A DNA stretch of 10,200 nucleotides from Deltaproteobacteria bacterium (GTDB lineage Bacteria; Desulfobacterota; UBA8473). Below the pieces are notes generated by a model. The model was not told the origin of the DNA. It did no database searches and saw nothing but the letters and a program-made list of their open reading frames with translations. Numbering within the stretch: position 1 is the stretch's first letter; each line of letters begins with the position of its first letter. Of the stretch, positions 5,302-10,200 are shown piece by piece. The stretch spans positions 1 through 10,200 of the forward strand of contig JAUXFK010000092.1 in assembly GCA_030623035.1 (NCBI GenBank), written 5' to 3'. The position numbers were made by a program, and so were the translations under genes.

Positions 5302-6417
5302 ATGGGCTATGATCCAAAAGATCCGTTGAAGGATAGAATAACCGATATCGGTCCGAAAGATTACAAGGAGTTTTTGCCTTCTGTAATTAAGGAGAATTAC
5401 GGGAAGTGGCTGTACCATGAGATTCTTGAACCCGGCGTGCTCATGCATGTCTCTGAAACGGGCGCCAAGGTTTATACTGTGAGGGTAGGCGGCTGCCGGC
5501 TCATGAGTGTGACGCATATCCGTGAGATATGCGAGATCTCCGATAAACACTGTGATGGGTACCTCCGGTTTACCACCCGCAATAACGTAGAGTTTATGGT
5601 TGATGATGAAGCAAAGTTGAAACCTCTAATGGATGACCTGGAAGGTAGAGAGTTTGCCGGGGGATCCAAGAAGTTTCCAAGAGGTGGCACGGGCGCCGGC
5701 CTCACCAACATTGTCCATACTCAGGGATGGATTCACTGCCATACACCTGCAATCGATGCTTCAGGTGTCGTAAAGGCCGTGATGGATGAGTTATACGATG
5801 ATTTCCAGGATATGAGGTTCCCTGCACAGGTGCGAATATCCCTTGCCTGCTGTCTTAATATGTGCGGCGCAGTCCACTGCTCTGACATCGCCATCCTGGG
5901 AATCCATCGCATGCCTCCGATGCTTGACCATGAGCATCTCGATAATATGTGTGAGATCCCTCTTGCCATTGCTGCATGTCCTACCGGAGCTATCAAACCG
6001 GCTACTGTGAATGGCAAAAAGAGCGTTGCGGTCAAGAATGAGAAATGCATGTTCTGTGGTAATTGTTATACCATGTGTCCCAGCATGCCCCTAGCAGATG
6101 AAGAGGGTAGCGGTGTAGCCCTCCTGGTTGGTGGTAAGATATCCAACAGGATAAGCCAACCGAAGTTTTCCAAGGTTGTTGTACCTTTCATCCCCAATGA
6201 GCCGCCTCGCTGGCCCTCAACCGTTGAAGCAATCAAAAAGATACTGTATGCCTATGTAGATGATGCAAAGAAATACGAACGTCTGGGGGATTGGGCAGAA
6301 AGGATCGGATGGGAGAGGTTCTTTGAGAAGACAGAGCTTCCATTTACAGGACATCTTATTGACGATTATCGGTTTGCTTACACAACATGGAGGCAGAGCA
6401 CACAATTTAAATTCTAA
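5302..6417 (+). CDS. dsrB: Dissimilatory sulfite reductase subunit beta
   Basis: DsrB pairs with DsrA and carries the catalytically active siroheme site in characterised enzymes. The 371 residues are of usual length. The siroheme cluster cysteines are C146 (WIHCHTP), C183, C184 and C188 (ACCLNMCGA). The ferredoxin domain has C226 (AACPTGA) and C249-x2-C252-x2-C255-x3-C259. Conserved stretches such as RFTTRNN and GGTGAGLTN are present. The start is fixed by AGGAGG at 5288-5293, which overlaps the dsrA stop codon, with 8 bases to the ATG, so the two subunits are closely coupled in expression. Nothing is missing or disrupted. Confidence 0.98.
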   Translation: MGYDPKDPLKDRITDIGPKDYKEFLPSVIKENYGKWLYHEILEPGVLMHVSETGAKVYTVRVGGCRLMSVTHIREICEISDKHCDGYLRFTTRNNVEFMVDDEAKLKPLMDDLEGREFAGGSKKFPRGGTGAGLTNIVHTQGWIHCHTPAIDASGVVKAVMDELYDDFQDMRFPAQVRISLACCLNMCGAVHCSDIAILGIHRMPPMLDHEHLDNMCEIPLAIAACPTGAIKPATVNGKKSVAVKNEKCMFCGNCYTMCPSMPLADEEGSGVALLVGGKISNRISQPKFSKVVVPFIPNEPPRWPSTVEAIKKILYAYVDDAKKYERLGDWAERIGWERFFEKTELPFTGHLIDDYRFAYTTWRQSTQFKF

Positions 6418-6433
6418 CTTAAAGAGGTGCTAA

Positions 6434-6673
6434 ATGGGTATTGAAGAGGACAAACAGCTTATAGTCGATACACTGAAAAAGAAAAAGGGCAAGACGAAGT
6501 TCTACCTAAAAGACTTCAACAAGATGTTCCCTGACAGGAAACCAAGGGAAGTAAAGAAAATTGTAAATCAAATGGTAACTGATGGGCTTCTTGAGTACTG
6601 GTCAAGCGGCAGCACTACATTGATCGGGCTCAAGGGTGCAGGCAAACAACACGATGCTGAGGCCGATGAGTAA
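6434..6673 (+). CDS. dsrD: DsrD, small winged-helix activator of DsrAB
   Basis: This encodes a 79-residue basic protein of the DsrD family, which folds as a winged helix. The start MGIEEDKQLIVDTLKKKKGK, then FYLKDFNKMFPD, EVKKIVNQMV and the closing strand pair GLLEYWSSGSTTLIGL fit the family. It was long thought to bind nucleic acid; more recent biochemical work describes it as an allosteric activator that speeds sulfite reduction by DsrAB. It is found in reductive-type organisms and is normally absent from sulfur oxidisers, so it marks this locus as reductive. AAAGAGGTG provides a Shine-Dalgarno. It lies 16 bases after dsrB and 8 bases before dsrN, clearly in one operon. Confidence 0.95.
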   Translation: MGIEEDKQLIVDTLKKKKGKTKFYLKDFNKMFPDRKPREVKKIVNQMVTDGLLEYWSSGSTTLIGLKGAGKQHDAEADE

Positions 6674-6681
6674 ATAGGGTT

Positions 6682-8145
6682 ATGGTTATAGATTGTCCAA
6701 GGATAGCTTTCTGTGCTTTGCGAGGAAACTCAGGCAAGACCTTATTGACTGTCGGGGTAGTGGCCTGTCTTCAAAGTGAGGGGAAGACAATATCCCCTTT
6801 TAAAAAGGGGCCTGATTATATAGATGCAGCATGGCTTGCACTGGCGGCCGATCGCCCCTGTTATAATCTGGATGCATTCTTAATGGAGAGAAGAGGGATT
6901 TTTTCTTCCTTTTCTTTCCATACGAGTCAGACAGACGGTGCCATAGTGGAAGGAAACAGGGGCATCTTCGATGGGTTGGATGAAAAGGGTACTTACAGCA
7001 GTGCCGAGCTTGCCAAGATGCTTGGCATACCGGTCATTCTGATCGTTGATTGTAACATGGCAACACGTACTGTGGCTGCCATGGTCCTTGGTTGCCAGCA
7101 CTTTGACCCTGATGTTGCAATAAAAGGAGTTGTCCTAAACAGGATCAGGGGGAACAGACACAGCTCTATTATAAAAAATGCTATAGAAGAAAGTTGCGGA
7201 TTACCTGTGTTAGGGGTTATCCCCAATATAGAAGGCAGGATTTTTCCAGAAAGGCATATGGGTCTGGTTCCACCTCAAGAACACCCGGGTGCCAAAAGAG
7301 CCGTTGATGATGCCTCAAGAATAGTGGAGCAATATGTGGATATAGAAAGAATCTGGAAGATTGCTACTTCTACCCCCTCATTGAACTGTAGTAATCCTGC
7401 TTACCATTCGGAAAAGACAGAATTAGAATTGTATTCTTCAAAAAAACCGAGGATTGGGTATATAAGGGATTCTGCCTTTTGGTTTTATTATCCGGATAAC
7501 ATCGAGGCCCTTGAATATCTCGGGGCTGAGATGGTAGAGTGTAACGGGCTCATCCAGAATTCTCTTCCTTCATTAGATGCCCTATACATAGGGGGCGGTT
7601 TTCCAGAGACCCATGCAGAGGCTTTAGCCGCCAATATTGGTTTTCGAAGAGATTTATACAGTGCAATAGAGAGGGGATTGCCTGTTTATGCAGAGTGCGG
7701 GGGGCTTTTGTATTTAGGGGAAAAACTGATTGTTGATGGGAAGGAGTTTCCCATGGCCGGAGTCTTCCCTTTGACTTTTATTCTGGAAAGAAGGCCTCAG
7801 GCACATGGATACACTGTCCTTGAGGTGATAGAGTCAAATCCGTACTTTTCTATAGGAGAGACATTGCACGGCCATGAATTTCACTATTCCCGAATTATCG
7901 AAGAAAAAGAGTGCGAGCTTGCCCTGGCATTTAAAGTAAAGCGTGGATACGGTATAGATGGGAGAAAGGATGGTTTGTGTTATAAGAATGTCCTGGCTAC
8001 TTACTCTCATGTACACACCTTAGGGACAAAAAGTTGGGCCAAGGGTTTATTTGACCGGGCAGTTCTTTATAGCCAGAATTCAAGAAAAGAAAAAGAAGCT
8101 GCCTTATACTGTGAAAAAGGATTATCTGTTGCTTTGAACTTCTAG
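6682..8145 (+). CDS. dsrN: Siroheme amidase, CbiA/CobB family (DsrN)
   Basis: This 487-residue, two-domain glutamine-dependent amidotransferase is related to cobyrinate a,c-diamide synthase. In dsr loci it is DsrN, thought to convert siroheme to siroamide for DsrAB. The N-terminal ATP-binding domain has a P-loop-like RGNSGKT (14-20), FKKGPDYIDAAW (40-51) and IVDCNMATR (121-129). The C-terminal class I glutaminase domain has the nucleophile C339 in AECGG, then HGHEFHYS (396-403) and the Y-x-H-x-H motif at 441-445 with candidate catalytic histidines. The P-loop differs from the GTxSGxGKT usual in cobalamin CbiA, and no other cobalamin genes are present, which favours DsrN over a B12 enzyme. The linker at about 225-255 looks unconserved. 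A tail of about 40 residues follows the His motif. The Shine-Dalgarno (TAGGG) is weak. Confidence 0.92.
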   Translation: MVIDCPRIAFCALRGNSGKTLLTVGVVACLQSEGKTISPFKKGPDYIDAAWLALAADRPCYNLDAFLMERRGIFSSFSFHTSQTDGAIVEGNRGIFDGLDEKGTYSSAELAKMLGIPVILIVDCNMATRTVAAMVLGCQHFDPDVAIKGVVLNRIRGNRHSSIIKNAIEESCGLPVLGVIPNIEGRIFPERHMGLVPPQEHPGAKRAVDDASRIVEQYVDIERIWKIATSTPSLNCSNPAYHSEKTELELYSSKKPRIGYIRDSAFWFYYPDNIEALEYLGAEMVECNGLIQNSLPSLDALYIGGGFPETHAEALAANIGFRRDLYSAIERGLPVYAECGGLLYLGEKLIVDGKEFPMAGVFPLTFILERRPQAHGYTVLEVIESNPYFSIGETLHGHEFHYSRIIEEKECELALAFKVKRGYGIDGRKDGLCYKNVLATYSHVHTLGTKSWAKGLFDRAVLYSQNSRKEKEAALYCEKGLSVALNF

Positions 8146-8169
8146 AATAAGGGCCTTTTTATAAAAAGA

Positions 8170-9051
8170 ATGGAAGATATACGTGTCGCTGCGGTGATCA
8201 TGGAGTCAGTTGTAGGAAAGACATCTGATAACCTGTCGAGGATTGAAGCCTTTGTCAAAGAGGCTGCCGAAAAAGGAGTAAACTTGGTCTGCTTTCCTGA
8301 AGCGAGTATAACCGGTTATAGTATCCAGGATACAATCGCTGCCTATGCAGAACCCATTCCCGGCCCCAGCAGTAATAATTTAGTCCGCCTTTCAAAAATT
8401 ACGGGCATAACGATACTGAGTGGTCTTATAGAAAGAGGAGAGGAAGGGAACCTCTTTGTCAGCCATATTGTTACCTCGCCTGATGGACTGGGAGACGTTT
8501 ACAGGAAGCTCCACCTTGCACCGAATGAAGAAAATATATACAGACATGGTGATGAACTCCCAATCTATCGATACGGTGATATGACCTTTGGAATCGAGCT
8601 TTGCTATGATACCCATTTTCCAGAATTAACGACTGTACTGGCGTTACAGGGGGTGGAGGTACTCTTTATGCCTTATGCTTCTCCGCGAGAGACATCCATT
8701 GAGAAAGGAAAGCGATGGCTGCGTTACCTGTCCGCACGTGCTTATGATAATAGCATCTTTGTGATAGCCTGTAATCAGGTAGGCAGCTATAATACAAAAG
8801 GATCGTTCCCAGGCGTTGCTCTGGTATTAGATCCAAAGGGTCAGATAATAGTGGAAACATATAGTGAAAAAGAAGAGATGATTATAGCGGATTTAAGTGT
8901 GAGTGAGTTGATGCAGGTGCGGGGGAGCAAGATGGGTTATTTTTTAGGCCGTCGTCGCCCGGAGATATATGGTGAACTTTTAAATTCGAGGGTACGTAAT
9001 GGTGATTCAAAGATCGCTGTTACCAGAGTAACAAAAAACTTATTTGATTAA
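8170..9051 (+). CDS. Carbon-nitrogen hydrolase (nitrilase superfamily)
   Basis: This encodes a 293-residue soluble hydrolase of the nitrilase superfamily, which cleaves amide or nitrile C-N bonds. The catalytic Glu-Lys-Cys triad is complete: E44 (FPEASITGY), K113 (YRKLHLAP) and C145 (ELCYDTHFPE). The rest follows the family: an LVCFPE strand, RWLRYLSARAYDNS, VIACNQVG and a PxG-type strand (DPKGQIIVE). Substrate cannot be told from sequence; branches act on beta-ureidopropionate, N-carbamoyl compounds, omega-amides or glutamine. The start at 8170 is needed for the first beta strand although no strong Shine-Dalgarno precedes it. It lies 24 bases after dsrN and 34 bases before dsrC, so it is probably transcribed with the dsr genes. 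A link to amidated siroheme or ammonia supply is speculation. Confidence 0.93.
   Translation: MEDIRVAAVIMESVVGKTSDNLSRIEAFVKEAAEKGVNLVCFPEASITGYSIQDTIAAYAEPIPGPSSNNLVRLSKITGITILSGLIERGEEGNLFVSHIVTSPDGLGDVYRKLHLAPNEENIYRHGDELPIYRYGDMTFGIELCYDTHFPELTTVLALQGVEVLFMPYASPRETSIEKGKRWLRYLSARAYDNSIFVIACNQVGSYNTKGSFPGVALVLDPKGQIIVETYSEKEEMIIADLSVSELMQVRGSKMGYFLGRRRPEIYGELLNSRVRNGDSKIAVTRVTKNLFD
9018..9033. other. Short hairpin before dsrC
   Basis: TGTTAC (9018-9023) and GTAACA (9028-9033) form a perfect 6-base stem with loop CAGA at the end of the nitrilase gene. It is followed by A-runs and T-runs (T7 then A8 near 9053-9067). The order is wrong for a terminator of + strand transcription. It might mark a processing site or a protein site ahead of dsrC, or be coincidental. 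Confidence 0.25.
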
Positions 9052-9071
9052 TTTTTTTAAAAAAAAGATAA

Positions 9072-9077
9072 GGGAGG
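9072..9077 (+). promoter_or_regulatory. dsrC ribosome binding site, decides the start
   Basis: GGGAGG lies 8 bases before the ATG at 9086. An in-frame ATG at 9044 overlaps the nitrilase stop, would add 14 basic residues foreign to DsrC and lacks a Shine-Dalgarno, so it is rejected. Confidence 0.9.
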
Positions 9078-9085
9078 TAAGGACT

Positions 9086-9406
9086 ATGCCAACATTAGAA
9101 CTTGGTGGAAATACGTATGAGGTTGACGAGGATGGCTTCCTTCAGGAGCTTGATAAGTGGAATCCACAATTTGCTCAGGACTATGCCCCTGTGGAAGGTA
9201 TTGATGGGGATCTCACCGAAGACCACTGGAAGCTTATCAATTATATAAGGGATTACTATAAAGAGTACGGTATTGCCCCCATGATCAGAAAGCTCTGTAA
9301 GGACTGTGGATTTAAGCTGAAGTACATATATGAAATGTTTCCATCAGGACCTGCAAAAGGGGCATGTAAACTGGCAGGGCTTTCCAAGCCTACAGGTTGC
9401 GTATAA
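9086..9406 (+). CDS. dsrC: Sulfur carrier protein DsrC
   Basis: DsrC is the small substrate protein of DsrAB: sulfite-derived sulfur is released as a trisulfide between its two C-terminal cysteines and passed to the membrane complex DsrMKJOP. The 106 residues match the family's usual length. The flexible C-terminal arm is complete: Cys B is C94 and Cys A is C105, the penultimate residue, in CKLAGLSKPTGCV. This separates a true DsrC from TusE or RspA-type relatives that lack one or both cysteines. The N-terminal LGGNTYEVDEDGFL and the helix-turn-helix-like IRKLCKDCGFKLKYIYEMFP are typical. Cysteines C71 and C74 are additional. A strong Shine-Dalgarno fits the high expression expected. In many sulfate reducers dsrC is unlinked from dsrAB; here it is in the same block. 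Confidence 0.97.
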   Translation: MPTLELGGNTYEVDEDGFLQELDKWNPQFAQDYAPVEGIDGDLTEDHWKLINYIRDYYKEYGIAPMIRKLCKDCGFKLKYIYEMFPSGPAKGACKLAGLSKPTGCV

Positions 9407-9484
9407 TTGTTTTACTGAATCGGCCGGAAAGATAGAATATATAGTTTGAAAAGACTTTACAGGGCATTATAAAGGAAGCTGAAG

Positions 9485-9883
9485 ATGGACTTAGTTAACA
9501 TCAAACACGAGGGTGGGCTCAGTTTTTCGGTAAATGTACGTGACCATCGATTAATTGTAGATATGGGAAAAGATGACGGCGGGTTTGATAAGGGTCCCTC
9601 ACCAGCCGAATTACTGGTTGCAGCTGTAGGGTCATGTGTCGGTGCTCACATAGCCAGGTATTGCCAAACAGCCGACATCCCACACGAGGGGATGGAATTG
9701 AATCTGACTTTCCAGGTCGAAAAAGAAGGAAATAAGAATAGGATTTCGAGTATTGTGGGAGATATATCTCTCCCACAAGACCCGGGACCTCGCATAAAGG
9801 CTGTCTTAAGGGCAGGGGAAAACTGCATAATCAGAAATACACTGGCACAATGCCCTGAAATCGATCTGGATCTTGAAATATAA
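9485..9883 (+). CDS. OsmC/Ohr-family thiol protein
   Basis: This encodes a 132-residue cytoplasmic protein of the OsmC superfamily, whose characterised members are thiol-dependent peroxidases for organic hydroperoxides. Conserved family features are seen in order: GPSPAELLVAAVGSC (37-51) with the peroxidatic-position cysteine C51, and AENC-like GENCIIRNTL (111-120) with the second cysteine C114. E42 in PAELL lies at the usual conserved acidic position. C60 and C123 are extra. The length is normal for the short OsmC-like (YhfA-type) group. A purine-rich GGAAG precedes the ATG. It lies 78 bases after dsrC in the same direction. Possible roles are defence against peroxides or handling of reactive sulfur species; the latter is inference from context. 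Confidence 0.88.
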   Translation: MDLVNIKHEGGLSFSVNVRDHRLIVDMGKDDGGFDKGPSPAELLVAAVGSCVGAHIARYCQTADIPHEGMELNLTFQVEKEGNKNRISSIVGDISLPQDPGPRIKAVLRAGENCIIRNTLAQCPEIDLDLEI

Positions 9884-9902
9884 ACTGAGAAAAGGAGGGG
9901 GC

Positions 9903-10024
9903 ATGTCCAGTAAGATAGTCATTTTGGCCATTGTTTTATCCTTCTTTTGTTTATTAGCGTAGCACTCGGGTTCCAGAGGTCAAACATCCAAGTAACTTTT
10001 TTTGTTTTCGGCAGAATTGTATAA
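9903..10024 (+). pseudogene. Frameshifted fragment of a LapA-like (DUF1049) membrane protein
   Basis: A strong Shine-Dalgarno (AAGGAGG, 9892-9898) precedes an ATG opening a hydrophobic frame, MSSKIVILAIVLSFFCLLA, that stops at a TAG at 9960-9962. In the frame two bases on, the hydrophobic run continues as FISVALGFQRSN then IQVTFFVFGRIV and stops at 10022-10024. Adding one T to the T4 run at 9945-9948 would join both into one 40-residue protein. The FQ-x-S-N-x-x-V-x-F-F pattern after a membrane helix is like that of LapA/DUF1049 inner-membrane proteins, which are usually longer with a second helix. So this is either a decayed, truncated gene or one with a one-base sequence error. The second helix is absent even after correction, which favours decay. 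Confidence 0.5.
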
Positions 10025-10106
10025 TTCGACAAATACTTATTAAATATCAAGTGATTATCATCTGTTTCAGAATTTAAGTTACTTACTCGAGAGTCTAAAG
10101 TTCTCT

Positions 10107-10187
10107 CGTCATGCCGGACTTGATCCGGCATCCAGAAGTCATATCATACTGATAATATTCTGGATTCCTGCTTTCGCAGGAATGACG
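10107..10187. repeat. Double-hairpin intergenic repeat (REP/BIME-like)
   Basis: Outer arms pair across 81 bases: CGTCAT (10107-10112) with ATGACG (10182-10187), and ATCCAGA (10130-10136) with TCTGGAT (10159-10165). Each side also holds its own hairpin: GCCGGA-CTTGA-TCCGGC (10113-10129) and TCCTGC-TTTC-GCAGGA (10166-10181). A 22-base AT-rich spacer lies between. This arrangement, with CGTCAT-type ends and TTTCGCAGGAATGACG, is widespread as an intergenic repeat in many bacterial genomes. It may stabilise mRNA 3' ends or bind DNA proteins. Confidence 0.8.
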
Positions 10188-10200
10188 GCACATAGTTTGT

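Larger units (their letters stand above)
9884..10200. other. Downstream region with gene fragment and repeat
   Basis: Apart from the LapA-like fragment (9903-10024) and the double-hairpin repeat (10107-10187), this end of the window shows only AT-rich DNA and a short palindrome GAATT-GTAT-AATTC at 10014-10027. No rho-independent terminator with a T-run is found after the OsmC gene. Confidence 0.55.

Noticed and set aside
9446..9473. TTGAAA-N16-TATAAA promoter candidate before the OsmC gene
   Set aside because: The hexamers are fair, but transcription would start about 5 bases before the ATG and leave out the ribosome binding site.
9960..9995. UAG readthrough (pyrrolysine-like) of the 19-codon frame to the next stop
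   Set aside because: The residues after the TAG (HSGSRGQTSK) resemble nothing, whereas the other frame continues a LapA-like sequence; a frameshift explains it better.
9919..10131. Minus-strand open frame beginning MPDQVRHDE
   Set aside because: Its first residues come from the double-hairpin repeat; MPDQVRHD-type starts are a known artefact of this repeat, and the remainder runs through AT-rich DNA with no Shine-Dalgarno.

Overview
The window reads as chromosomal DNA of a dissimilatory sulfate- or sulfite-reducing bacterium, most likely a member of the Desulfobacterota (the former sulfate-reducing Deltaproteobacteria). The anchor is a complete reductive-type dissimilatory sulfite reductase locus: dsrA, dsrB, dsrD, the siroheme amidase dsrN (CbiA family) and, after a nitrilase-superfamily gene, dsrC. 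The presence of dsrD argues for the reductive and not the sulfur-oxidising version of the pathway. All protein genes that I can support lie on the + strand.

Layout. Positions 1-489 are non-coding: a partial copy of a dispersed repeat, a second copy of its right arm, and a good sigma70-like promoter (225-253). Two small genes follow (490-1086): a helical protein of unknown function and an Ogr/Delta-type zinc-finger protein. A 636-base AT-rich gap (1087-1722) carries a well-matched sigma54 -24/-12 promoter and upstream palindromes, leading to a small 2[4Fe-4S] ferredoxin gene (1723-1917) and an unknown 106-residue protein (2060-2380). A 306-base gap (2381-2686) holds a TetR-type operator palindrome and another repeat copy. 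A translationally coupled pair follows: an unknown 117-residue protein and a five-repeat TPR protein (2687-3672). A 309-base gap contains a near-complete repeat element with terminal inverted repeats and an internal hairpin, just before dsrA. The block 3982-9406 is dsrA-dsrB-dsrD-dsrN-nitrilase-dsrC with short gaps of 8 to 36 bases, followed by an OsmC-family gene and a frameshifted fragment of a small LapA-like membrane protein. The window ends in a double-hairpin dispersed repeat.

How the genes work together. DsrAB reduces sulfite at a siroheme-[4Fe-4S] site. DsrN probably converts the siroheme to its amidated form. DsrD is a small winged-helix protein reported to activate DsrAB. DsrC carries the sulfur to the membrane (DsrMKJOP, not in this window) as a trisulfide on its two C-terminal cysteines, both of which are present here. 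The ferredoxin, the zinc-finger protein, the two unknown small proteins and the unknown-plus-TPR pair sit upstream, and their link to sulfite reduction is positional only. The nitrilase-family gene between dsrN and dsrC and the thiol-peroxidase-like OsmC gene after dsrC are the most suggestive accessory genes.

I see no CRISPR array, rRNA, tRNA, integrase, transposase or convincing rho-independent terminator. No wholly new system can be claimed from the sequence. The best second looks are the nitrilase inside the dsr block, the unknown-plus-TPR pair before dsrA, the repeat family that supplies leader DNA to two genes, and the possible regulatory sites.
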